From a virus: a DNA stretch of 44,954 nucleotides. Shown here one piece after another: positions 29,165 through 41,000 of the stretch. The stretch is taken from positions 1 through 44,954 of the IMG/VR virus record IMGVR_UViG_3300033051_000021; one strand, written 5' to 3'. Position numbers and translations under genes: made by a program. Under the pieces are notes generated by a model that had not been told where the DNA came from, did no database searches, and saw nothing but the letters and a program-made list of their open reading frames with translations. The number at the start of each line of letters is the position of its first letter. Positions within the stretch are counted from its first letter, which is position 1.

Positions 29165-31036
29165 ATGTTTGAAACTACTACACTCCTCCGAGAATGGTTA
29201 AGAGAGTCTGCTCGACATTTTAAAGATACGAAAGCTTTTAGTAAAAAGGCAAGAGACTATAGAAATGGGGAGCAGCTTGATGACTTCATAAAAACAGTTC
29301 TAGCGAATCGTGGACAGCCTGAGCAGTATGAGAACCAGATAGCAAAACATAACAACTCCATACTCGGATATAAAAAAGAGCGAGAGATAGACATAAGACT
29401 TTTTGGTAGACAACAAGCTGATAGAGCCACAGCAAATATGCTCAACTCAATCATAAAAGCCATCACTCAAGTGAGCGACTATGAGAGTGAAGTTGAAGCC
29501 CTTGATGATGAGTTATCACTAGAGGGTGTAGCCATTGCAGAACTTACTATAACTGCTAGTGGAGAGTTTGATGAGTTTGGTAGAGAGCATAAAGACGTGG
29601 AAGTTACACAAGTTCCAGAAAAAGAGATGTTTCTTGACCCATTTTCCCGAGGGAAAAACTACAATAAAGACGCTCGTTATATTAGCAGATGTTTTTGGAT
29701 AGATAAAGAGGACCTTTACGGACTAGGCTTTGATGAAAAAAAGATAGAAGAGTGTAGTAACTCAAACTACTTAGCTGACATACTCGATAATGACCTCTAT
29801 GCTGATGAGACTATAAGAAAAAGAGTCTTACTCTCTTACACTTGGTATAGAAAGTATGACAAAGTTGCAAAAGAAGAGAAGTTTTACTTTGTGTTTTGGA
29901 GCGGAGAAACTATTTTGATGCAAGGTGAGTCTCCTTTTAACTTCAAAGGTTTTCCTTATGAAGTAGAGTTTTTAAACAGAGACTTTACTGCTAAGATAAA
30001 GTACTGGGGGCTTTATAAAGACATACTCCCTCTACAGGATCACATAAACTATGCGAAGTTGAGAATGCAAAATATGCTTGCAAACAACAAAACGCTTGTA
30101 GAAAAAAATGCAATTATAGACAATGACATAGAAGCTTTTAGAGACGAGTTCTCACCTGATGATGCAATTGTACTGGTAGAGAATCTTAATGGAATAAAAG
30201 ATGTAAGACAAAATGCACAGATACAGCAGATACTAAACATAATAGTCGATAACAGAAATCAGATAAGAGACTTACTAGGCACAAATGATGAGATGCAAGG
30301 TGTAGCTAACAATAGAATGAGCGGTGTAGGACAAGAGCAGAGAATCCAAACAGCACTCGTAGGTCACTCTCATTTTATGGGAAGCAGTGACAAACTTCAA
30401 AAGCATATCGTCAAGAAAATGGTAAAGTTCATAGAACAGTACTATGACTCTCAAAGAGTTGTGAGCATAATAGACGAAGACTATATGCAGTCCTACATCA
30501 CTATGAACGAGAGTGTGAAGAATGACTATGGAAGTGTAGACTTTGAAGTGCTGGCAAATGGAAAAGTAAAACCAATCGCTAACAATACAATAGCAGTTGG
30601 AAAGTATGATTTAATCTTCTCTGCAAAACCTAAGAGCAAGTCTATGAGTTCTGAGCGACTTAGGCAAAATGTAGAGCTACTAAAAGTGCTTCAAAGTACA
30701 AACCCTGAACTTGTGCAGTATTTAGTGCCTGACATATTAAGAGATAGTGATTCGCCAAGCGCTTTAAAGATAAGACAAATCATAGAACAAAATGAAGCTA
30801 GTGCTAAGGACTCGCCACAAGCACAGGCTATTCAGAAGTTGCAAGAAGCAAACCAACAGTTAGAGATGAGGCTCAAAGGCTCACAAGTAAATCTCAATGA
30901 CGCTAAGGCTAAATCAATGATAGACAAAAACAAGATAGACCTGCAAAAAGCCTTTAGCACTTCTCTTATAGCTAAAGATGCAAACAGAGCTAAACACAAT
31001 AAAAATCAACTAGATGCAATGAAAGGAGTGAGATAA
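29165..31036 (+). CDS. Portal protein
   Basis: This 623-residue podovirus-type portal would form the dodecameric DNA gate. Helical N-terminus (about 1-110) with 'YRNGEQLDDFIKTVLANRGQPEQYENQI'; stem and wing region with 'GVAIAELTITASGEFDEFGREHKDVEVTQVPEKEMFLDPFSRG' (about 120-165), where portals define the residue pattern 'P....DP'; central 'PLQDHINYAKLRMQNMLANNK' clip or stem helix; C-terminal helical barrel with a Gln/Lys-rich tail. It carries one TTTCCC palindrome copy (29643-29656). Confidence 0.85.
   Translation: MFETTTLLREWLRESARHFKDTKAFSKKARDYRNGEQLDDFIKTVLANRGQPEQYENQIAKHNNSILGYKKEREIDIRLFGRQQADRATANMLNSIIKAITQVSDYESEVEALDDELSLEGVAIAELTITASGEFDEFGREHKDVEVTQVPEKEMFLDPFSRGKNYNKDARYISRCFWIDKEDLYGLGFDEKKIEECSNSNYLADILDNDLYADETIRKRVLLSYTWYRKYDKVAKEEKFYFVFWSGETILMQGESPFNFKGFPYEVEFLNRDFTAKIKYWGLYKDILPLQDHINYAKLRMQNMLANNKTLVEKNAIIDNDIEAFRDEFSPDDAIVLVENLNGIKDVRQNAQIQQILNIIVDNRNQIRDLLGTNDEMQGVANNRMSGVGQEQRIQTALVGHSHFMGSSDKLQKHIVKKMVKFIEQYYDSQRVVSIIDEDYMQSYITMNESVKNDYGSVDFEVLANGKVKPIANNTIAVGKYDLIFSAKPKSKSMSSERLRQNVELLKVLQSTNPELVQYLVPDILRDSDSPSALKIRQIIEQNEASAKDSPQAQAIQKLQEANQQLEMRLKGSQVNLNDAKAKSMIDKNKIDLQKAFSTSLIAKDANRAKHNKNQLDAMKGVR
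29643..29656. repeat. 14-bp palindrome TTTCCC-GA-GGGAAA, copy 4
   Basis: Exact copy inside the portal gene, read there as codons for S-R-G-K. The two arms are identical to those of the other copies. Confidence 0.7.
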
Positions 31037-32019
31037 TGGGATGGTATGATGCTTTTAAGAGTAATGTTGATTCTACTGCTTCAATAAACAAGATAACAAG
31101 TAATAGTGGGAGTGCAGGAAAATACTTTGGAGATGCCTTTAAAGATTTTGGTAAATCTTTACAAGACTCTGAAAATCAAAAGATAAAAGATGACGTTGCC
31201 GATGCAAATATAAAAGCATCTCAAGCTCATACCGCTCTGTACACTGCTCAGAACACTCAGGCTGCGATAGATAATGAGTTTAACAATAACAAGAGAAAAG
31301 ACCAGGCAGAGACTAAGAAACTAGATGATGCTTTTAAGAGAGACTTTGCAAGTACAAGTGACATCAACTACCAAAAATCTCTCTTAGAATTCGAGAAGCC
31401 AGATGGTGAGTTTGACTCATCTGTATCAAGCAGTGCATTTGAGTATGCAAGTAAAAAGATAGCAAGTGATGAACTCTCAGCTCAAAAGAACTTTAACGAT
31501 GAAGCTGTCAAAGTTTCTGTCGATGGCGGGTATGCTGACTTCTCAGCATTTAAAACTGCAAATGCTGACTCTCAACTTTTTAAAAACACTGATGGCACAA
31601 CTATGAAGTCTATAGAGAAGTATTTTAATGATAAAGACAGTACGCTTAAAGATATAAAAACTCAACAAAAACTTCTTGCTAAAGACAAGCAAATAAGTGC
31701 TCTTGCTGGTTCTAAGAAAAATAAAGGTTTTGTATATGATGAGAATACAGATACAAAAATAGCAGCACAGGTAAAGACTGCTATGGGTATGGATGCTCCA
31801 AACTTTAACTTTGATGACACCACAAAAGTTGCTTTTCAAAATGCTGTAGCTGGCTCTGCAAAAATATCTAAAAAGTATAATCTTGAACCCTCTTTAGCTA
31901 TTCATGTTTATCAAAATCCAGATATGTATGACTTTACAGCAGATAATAAAGTGATACAGAAAAAGAGTCCAAAAAAGGCAGAGAACAAAGACCGTCTAAA
32001 TATATTCAAAAGGTCTTAA
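31036..32019 (+). CDS. Internal virion / ejection-like protein (327 aa)
   Basis: Shares one base with the portal stop. Ala/Lys/Asp/Ser-rich, helical, with long amphipathic stretches ('SQAHTALYTAQNTQAAIDNEFNNNKRKDQAETKKLDDAFKRDF') and a basic end. Composition and place between the portal and the giant polyvalent gene fit an internal protein ejected with DNA. No family is recognised. Confidence 0.55.
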   Translation: MGWYDAFKSNVDSTASINKITSNSGSAGKYFGDAFKDFGKSLQDSENQKIKDDVADANIKASQAHTALYTAQNTQAAIDNEFNNNKRKDQAETKKLDDAFKRDFASTSDINYQKSLLEFEKPDGEFDSSVSSSAFEYASKKIASDELSAQKNFNDEAVKVSVDGGYADFSAFKTANADSQLFKNTDGTTMKSIEKYFNDKDSTLKDIKTQQKLLAKDKQISALAGSKKNKGFVYDENTDTKIAAQVKTAMGMDAPNFNFDDTTKVAFQNAVAGSAKISKKYNLEPSLAIHVYQNPDMYDFTADNKVIQKKSPKKAENKDRLNIFKRS

Positions 32020-32056
32020 TCCACATACCACTTAGGGCTTTTATATTAGCTAATAT
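32020..32056 (+). promoter_or_regulatory. Four-copy promoter element, copy before giant gene
   Basis: TCCACATACCACTTA (32020-32034), 16-base spacer, TAATAT (32051-32056). It begins at the stop codon of the gene before. The ATG of the giant gene is 30 bases on. Confidence 0.7.
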
Positions 32057-32085
32057 AACTCTTTATAAAATATTAAAGGGTTTAT

Positions 32086-35000
32086 ATGCCATCTCCAACA
32101 AACAAGTTTTTAACACAGATGAGAGAAGAATATCCTGAGTATGATGATGTTGATGATACTACACTTGCTAAGGCTTACGGAAAAAAGCACTATGATTACT
32201 TAGAAGAAGATGTGTTTCTTGAGAAAGTAGGTCTTCACCAAAGTACTCTACTTGATGATGCTATAGACCTAGTAACTCCTACTGAAAAACCATTCACACA
32301 AGATAACAATACAACTGAACCATCTCTCCACGATGCTATAGCTCCAAATGTTGATGGTAGTATGCCAGCTACTACAAAAGAACAAGAGAAGCCTTTTAGC
32401 GTTTCATCTCCTGCATTTACTCAGAGTGAAGATCTCACAACAACAATGACATCATCTCAAATGAAAGACTCTATAGCTAACGAAACGAGCCTACTGCTTG
32501 GTGAGGGAAAAGACTTTGAAAATCCTGACAGAGAGGATTATGAACTTGGTAAAAGAGTAGTTAATGCTACAAACAAAAGTACCTCTAGTATGGCTAAGGG
32601 TCTTTTTCGCGTTCTGGGTTCTACTGCATACACTCTCATTAGACCTTTTTCACAAGAGACTGCTACAAACGTATATGAATCGTATATGGGTTCTGCAAAG
32701 AAAATATCTGAGTATGTATATGAAGATAACAAGTTTGATGTAAAAAGTACTCACACTCCGAACTCTATAAAAGAAGCTGTTAAGGCTGGTGGAATATTTG
32801 ATATAGACACAGTTCAAGAAGTGCTGCTTTATGGCTTAGACACTACTATAGAATCTGTTCCGGATATGGCAGAGATAGCTACAATGTTCCCTGCTTATGT
32901 TCTCGGAAAGGCTGAAAACAGTGCTTTAGAGAGAGCAAAAAACGATGGAAGAAAAGAAGCGACTAATGAGGACTTTTTAAGAGTTTTACCCACTGCGACT
33001 ACGAGTGCTCTACTTGATAAAATGGGGTTAGAAGCTACAACAAGTAAAATATTTAACGATCTTGTGAAAACTACAGCAGCAGGCGGTATAAAAGCAGCTT
33101 CAATAGAGATAACTAAAAAAGTGAGAAACGGTACACTTACTGAAGCTGTTACAGAAGCAGGACAAACTGTTATTGATAAGATGGGTGAAGAGATAGGAAC
33201 CAAGAGTGGGCTAAGTTCAGTTGATAAGTATGCAGAAGAAGCAGCTTGGGCTTCACTAGCTGGCGGTATCGGTGGTGGCGCTATGAGTGGAACTACTGCG
33301 ACAGGTACTATAATCTTTAACGAGTACTCAAAAGCTGATAAAGAAGCACAGAGAGAAGCTTACATACAAGACTCTTACAACAAGCAGATGCTAGGGAGTT
33401 CTTCTTTAACATCTAGCATAGATGACAATAGATACGTAGTCTTTAAAAACAATCTTGATACAAAAGTAAAAAATATACAGACAGAGTTTCAAAACTTAGT
33501 GATAAACAATCCAGACTTAGCAGTTCCAGTAGAAGCTGTTAATGATATAGCAGTTCAAGAAGCAGTAGTGCAAACTGCTAAAGAAGATGGACTCAATGTA
33601 AGTGATAATAATGGGCTCAATGCAATAGATGCTGGGTTTAAAGAGCTAGAAGCAGAGATAGGAACTCTTGATGAAGAGATGACTCCTAAGGGTAGTGAAG
33701 TTGTTAATGTTGAGCCTATACCAATAGTTAAAACTCCTATAGATACTGCAAGACTTACACAACTGCAAGAGACTCCAGCGGATGAACTCACGGTTGATGA
33801 GCAGTTTGAATTAGAAGATTTACAAATAGAAGAACAACAAATCCAAAAGTTAGGAAATGATGAAACTGCTCTTGTAGATGCAAACTCTAAACTTTTTCAA
33901 GCAAACAAGAGTGAAGAAGCTAAAATAAAAAGCCTTGGTAAAGATGAAATAGCAAGTGATGAACTTACTGCACTCATAAAAGATGGTTTTACTTTTGTAA
34001 AAAAAGGTGACTCATTTGAGAATACGACTACAAGTATAGGCGATAGATACATTAAATATGATGAGCAAGGTAATAAACTCACAAAGTACTCTACTGGAGA
34101 TATGGAAGTCGAATACAGTGATGGAGAGTCTGTTATGTTACACCCTGATGGAACACATACATCATCTTTAGGCTTTGGAGATGGCATTACAACTGCACAA
34201 GATGGAACTCTTCTAAGTGATGAGGAAGCTATTTTAGATGAAGTAAAAAGTCGATTTATCACAAACAACAATTCAATAAAAACTATTCAAGTAAAAGTAC
34301 CGACTATAGACGAAGCACGAGACAAACAAAGAGAGTCTAAAAAATCTGCACCGACTCACATAAGTGAGCAGTTAGCACTTAATGAAAAACTTTATGCAAA
34401 TGATGAGACAGCACTTGCAGATGCAAATGCTAAACTTTTTCAAGCAAACAAGAGTGAAGAAGCTAAAATAAAAAGCCTTGGCAAAGATGAAATAAAAAGA
34501 CTTGATGATGAGTACTTTACTGAGAAATATAGTGATGTGGAAGTACAAAGAGCTTATGACTTTTTACCTACCGCTACAAAACAGAGTTCAGCAGTTCAAG
34601 CTTCACTAGACTTTGCTGGAACTCAAAACCCTCTCTTTAATACAAAGGGAAGTGAAGAGTATATAGTTCCAACATGGGCGAAAGACATAGTGAGCGATAC
34701 ACTTAGATATGATGATATAATTACAGCTGTTACGGATGCTAAGAATGGTAATCCTACAGATACTTCTTTTAGAGTTATGGATGCACTTCATAAGGCTGGT
34801 GACCCTCACTTAGAAAATGAGATTGAGAGATTTGATGAACTATCTCAAAGATGGGATTTAAATGAGTTAGAAGAAGCAGAACAATCAGAACTTGCAAAAG
34901 TTTTAGACAAACACTTAACAGGAGTAGAAGATGGCACAATCACAAGAGCAGAAGAATCGACAAGAGCTACACAAGATGAAACCGCAGATAATGAAGTTGT

Positions 35001-38000
35001 ACAAGCAGTTACAGAGCAAGGGTTACAGCAAACAAGAAGCACAAAAGAGAGTGATAGAAGTCTACCCGATAGCTTCGCAGCTCAAAAACCTTTAGTCTTT
35101 GATACTGCAAAAGTATATGACACAAGAGGAATAAATCACGAAAACCCTCACAATAAACTCTCTGAAATAATTAAAAAAGATGTAGCAAGATATGTAAGTC
35201 AGTTGGCTAAAAATCTTGGTTATGATTTTGAGATAGATAAGAAAGGTAAGAAAAAAACTTTTAATGGAGTAAATAATAATATTGCAGTAGTTGGTGGTAG
35301 TATAAGCTTCAAGCTTTTTAAACCAAATAGTGATGCTGGGATATATGTGAGCCTTAACTATGACTCCTCTATGACTGATGATGGAAGATATGATACTTAT
35401 TTTTTAAATGATAAAAGCTTAGGACATTTCTTTAGAACAATAAATGGAATAGATGATCATACAGGTGGAAAAAACAATTGGTTTAAAACCGAGGACCTAA
35501 CAAGTGATACTTTTGTAAATAAAATAATATCTTTAGTTGAAGCACAAGAAAAACGAGATAGTGATATAATAAATAAAGAGGTAAAAGAAGATGAAAAACT
35601 TGAACAACCAACAGAAAGAGATGATGGACGAGATATACTCGAAACCTTATCAACAGTGGATGATGGGAAAAGTTCGGGACAATCTCGAAGAGTTCAACCC
35701 GACTCTATACAAGGAACTGATAGCAAAAGCCAAAAACAAAGCATTGCACCACTACCAGATACAACAGGTAGACAAAGCAACTCAGATGATGGAAGAGTTA
35801 GTGATGAGCGATTATCAGCTTCACGAAGCGAAGTCGATGGCGGAGGGGGAACACATTCTACAGTTTCAAGATTAGAAGAGACAGCAGATAACTTTGAAAT
35901 AGAAGATGCCCTGGGAAAAGGTGGTCTTAAAACTAAGTTTAAAACAAATATTGAAGCTATAAAAATAGTTAAAAAAATCCAAACAAAAAACTATAAACCT
36001 ACCAAAGCAGAAAAAACAATCCTCTCTCAGTATGTTGGATGGGGTGGACTCGCTAATGCCTTTGTTCGACCCAATGGTTCAATAACTAAGGGATGGGAAA
36101 AAGAGTCTAAAGAACTTAAAGAGTTACTTAGCGATGATGAGTACAAAGAAGCTAAGGCTTCAACTCTTAATGCTCACTACACAAGCAAAGAGATAGTTGA
36201 TGCTATCTGGAGCGGTGTCAAACAGTTTGGCTTTAAGGGTGGAAAAGTTTTAGAACCATCTGTAGGCGTTGGTAATTTTTTCGGTATGATGCCAACTTCT
36301 CTTAAAAGTTCTACAAAGCTGTATGGCGTTGAACTTGATGGAATAACTTCTACTATAGCTCAAACACTCTATCCAAAAGCTACTATACAAAACAAGGGTT
36401 TTCAAGATGTAGAACTTAGCAATGACTTCTCTTTAGTCATAGGAAACCCTCCATTTGGTTCTGTAAAACTTTTTGATAAAAACAACAAACACTTAAAAGA
36501 TATGTCAATACATAACTACTTCTTTGCTAAAAGTATGGATGCTCTTGAAGAGGGAGGAATCCTTGCTATGGTTGTGAGCAATGGCTTAATGGATGCAAGT
36601 AGCAGTGCTACAAGAGAGTATCTTGGAAGTAAAGCAAATCTTCTTGGAGCTATCCGACTTCCAAACAACGCCTTTAGTAAAAATGCAAACACGGAAGTGA
36701 CAACAGACATCATCTTCTTACAAAAAAGATATAAAAGTCAAGAATCAAACATAGATACATGGAGAGATATAGGAGAGATAAACGACACTCCTTTAAATCA
36801 ATACTTTGTAAACAATGAAGCTATGATGCTTGGTAAGTGGGGGAAATATGGCTCTATGTATAGAGGGGATATGCCTGCTCTTGTTGCCTTTGAGGGTTCA
36901 ACTAATACAGCAGGAATGCTTTTACCTGATGCACTTAAATCACTACCTTCAAACATAGTCACTCACGAGACTATCATAAAAGAGAACACAAGCGAAGCTA
37001 CATTTAGCGGTGATGTTTCCAAGGTAAGAGTCGGTGCTATGTATGTAAGTGATGGATATATATACAAGAGAGAACTAGATGTAGATGGAGAGCCACAAGT
37101 AAGGGAAGTTACTACAAAGCTAAACTCTAAAAATAAGATAGTAGAATATAAGCCTGCCGAGCTTTTAAAGATAAAAGGTATGATAGAAGTTGTATCAGTT
37201 GCAGATGAACTTAGAGTACTTCAACTTAATAACAGAGCAACTGATAAAGATTTAGCAAGAGCAAGAAAAGCTTTAAATAAGAGCTATGAAGCCTTTACTA
37301 CAAAACACAAGTTTTTAAATAATGCTACAAACAAGAAGCTTTTTGAAGATGATGTGCGAAGTCCTTTTTTACTTGCACTTGAAAAACATTATGATAAAGG
37401 TGTGAGTGCAGCAGTTGCTAAAAAAAGTGGGGAACTTGTCAAAAAAGAGTCTGCTGTTAAAGCAGATATATTTACTAAAAGAACTCAGAACCCTTATGCC
37501 AGACCTACCAAAGCAGATAGTGAGCAGGATGCTCTTACTGTTAGTCTAAGTGAATATGGCTCTATTAACCTTGGATATATGCAAGAGCTTACCGCTAAAA
37601 GCGAAGCGGAGTTAATCTCTGCACTTGATGGATTTATGTATGATGATGTTGATGCTGGATGGGTAACTAAAGAGGAGTACTTAAGTGGAAATGTAAAAGA
37701 GAAGTTTGCACTCACGGATAATGTTAAGTACAAAAAAGCACTTCAAGAAGTGATACCAAAAGACATAGAAGCTATGGATATATCCATAACACTTGGTGCT
37801 GGATGGGTTCCTAAAGATATTATGGCTGATTTTGTTGAGTTTATAACCGGTGATGATGCAGCAAAAGTAACTCTTACACCTCATAATGCTAGATGGACAA
37901 TAAGTGCAAGAGTTACAAGTGCTAAAGCTTCGCAATGGGGTACTAAAAGAAGAACTGCTACGGAGATACTAGAGCAGACTATGAATCTTAAACAGATGAA

Positions 38001-41000
38001 AGTGCAAGACAATCACGGTACATCTTCTCAACCACAACTCGTTACAAACATAGATGAGACAACAGCGGTCCAAGAGAAACAAGAGGTTTTAAAAGAGGAG
38101 TTTAAAGAGTGGATTTTTAAAACAGCAGATAGAAGAACTGAGCTTGCAGAGATATATAATAGAGAGTTTAATACTAAGACTCTCCGTGAATACGATGGTT
38201 CACATATAAACTTCGTAGGTAAGTCTGAGATGATAAACTTACGACAGCACCAAAAAAATGGAGTATGGAGAATGTTGCAAGGCGGTACGGTTCTCTTTGA
38301 CCATACCGTAGGAACAGGGAAAACTTTTACAGCCATAGCTGGCGTAATGGAGCTAAGAAGAACAGGTAAAGCAAATAAGCCTTTAGTAGTTGTACCTAAC
38401 CACTTAACTTCGCAATGGGGTAAAGAGTGGATGGAGTTATATCCAAATGCAAATATACTTGTACCAACGAAGGCAGACTTTAGTGCTGCAAGAAGAAAAC
38501 TACTTATGAGTAAAATAGCTACTGGAGACTATGATGCGATAATTATAGCTCACTCTCAACTTACTTCTATCCAAAACGACCCTGAGTTTGAGACAAGCTT
38601 TATAGAAGATGAGATAACGAGAATCCAAACTTCTATAGATATGCTCAAAGAAGAAGATGGGAAAAGCAGAAGTGTTAAAAATGCAGAGGACTCTAAGGCA
38701 AAACTAGAAGAGAGAATAAAAAAACTAAACGATATGCAAAGAGATGATAATCTTAACTTTGCAGAACTCGGCATAGATGCTCTCATCCTTGATGAGGCAC
38801 ATGAGTTTAAAAATCTTACTTACACTACTGGACTTCAAGGAGTAGCTGGACTTGGAAACCCTAAGGGGAGCAAAAAAGCTTTTGACCTTTTCATAAAGAC
38901 TCAAAATATTTTAGAGAAGACTAATGGGAACAATGTAGTGTTTTTAACAGGGACACCCATCTCTAACACTATTGCTGAGATGTTTACAATACAGAGATAC
39001 TTAGACTATAGTGGACTTCAAGATAAAAATCTTGATGTGTTTGATGCTTGGGTAAAGCAGTATGCTGAGATAGTAAGTGACTGGGAGCTTAGTCCTAGTG
39101 GGAAGTATAAACTCAACACCCGCCTTAGAAAGTTTAATAATATGCCTGAACTTATAACAGAGTATAAACAGTTTGGCGATGTTGTTACAAGAGAAGATAT
39201 ACCGGCACTTCCAATCCCTCTGATAAAAGGCGGTCGTGCTGCAAACATAGTAGTTGAGAGAAGTGATGCACAAGCTGCATACATAGGAGTAGCAGATAAA
39301 AAGGGTAAATATCCTGAGGACTCTTTAGTTTACAGAAGTGAACATTTGCCAAAAGGTAAGCCAAAAAAAGGGGATGACAATATGCTCTCGATCATGGGGC
39401 TTGCTAGAAAAGTAGCACTCGACATGAGACTCATAGACCCTAGTTATGAAGATAACCCTGATAGCAAAGTGAATCTTACAGTTAAAAACACTTTTGAAAT
39501 TTATAAGATGTGGAACGCTAAAAAAGGTACACAGTTAATCTTTTGTGATTTAAGTACACCTAAGGGTGCAGTAGCAAAAGAGAAAGCGAAGATAGAAGCA
39601 CTTATAAAAAATGCAGAGAGTGCAGATGAAAACGTAGCAGAAAAAGCACAAGCTGAACTTGATAAACTTAACCCTGACGACATAGATGCTCTTAACTCAA
39701 AGTTTAGCGTTTATGATGACATCAAAGCAAAGCTAATAGCTAAGGGGATAAAAGAGAGTGAGGTCGTGTTTATTCACGATGCAAAAACTGACTTGCAAAA
39801 GCAAGAACTTTTTGCAAAAGTGAAGAGTGGAAAGATAAGAGTGCTGATAGGTTCAACTTCAAAGATGGGTTCAGGCATGAATGTTCAAGATAAACTTGTA
39901 GCACTGCATCATATAGATGTACCTTGGAGACCATCAGACCTAGAGCAGAGAGAGGGTAGAATAATCAGACAGGGGAATGAGTTTTTTAAATCTGACCCAG
40001 AAGGTTTTGAAGTAGAGATATTTCGTTATGCTACTAAAAACACACTTGACAGTATGATGTGGCAGACCATAGAAGCCAAGGCAAACTTCATAGCACAGTT
40101 AAGAGCTGGGAATCTACTTGATAGAGAAGTAGAAGATGTCAGCGGTGAAGCTATAAACGCGGCAGAGATGAAAGCTATGAGTAGCGGAAATCCTCTAGTA
40201 TTTGAAGATATGAAACTTAAAAAAGATATAAAAAAGATGGAAGCTCTCAAAAAGTCTCATGACAGAAATCAGTATGATTTAGAGGACAAGATAAAAAAAT
40301 CTACTACACTGCTAAGTGAGAGTAAATCTATTTTAGATGCTTATGCTCTTGATGCTAAGTTGTCAAAAAAACTTCCTAAAAAGTTTATTATGAACATAAA
40401 TAAAAAAGAGTATGAAAGCAGAGAAGACGCTGGTAAAGAGATACTACACATCATGCTTAAAACTCCAGAGAGAACTTCTAAGCTTATAGGTGAGATAGGT
40501 GGGTTTAAAGTTTATGTTGAGACTACAGGTAAAGGTTTGAGTCTTAGTGATACAGGGATAGTTACTCTTAGTGGGTCACAAGATTATGAGTTTAGCTTCA
40601 ACATGGAAGATCAGAGCTATAGCGGACTTACTCTCAAGCTGGAAAACACAATCAAAAACATAGCTACTAAGATGCAAGAAAAAGAGTTGGATACAGAGTA
40701 TGTTAAAGAGCAACTACCACAGCTTAAAGAACAGGTAGGAGAGTTTAAAAACTCTAATAAGCTTGATGAGTTAAGACTAAGACAAAAAGAAGTATTAGCA
40801 GAACTTAGAAAAAAAGATGATGAGCCAACAGATACAGTTGATGAGATGAGCACCGGTGAAGTTTTAGAAATGATAGAGACTTTAGAGGGTAGAGCAAATG
40901 AGAGTTTTATGAAAGTACCTACAAAAAAAGAGGTTAAAGATACAGCTGCAAATAATCACTACTCACGAGTGAATGGTTTTGATGAAGCCGGTGTAAACTA

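Noticed and set aside
39001-39284. Leftward frames opposite the helicase part of the giant gene
   Set aside because: Two overlapping antisense frames with Cys/Tyr-rich or Ser/Leu-rich products and no ribosome site; typical antisense shadows.
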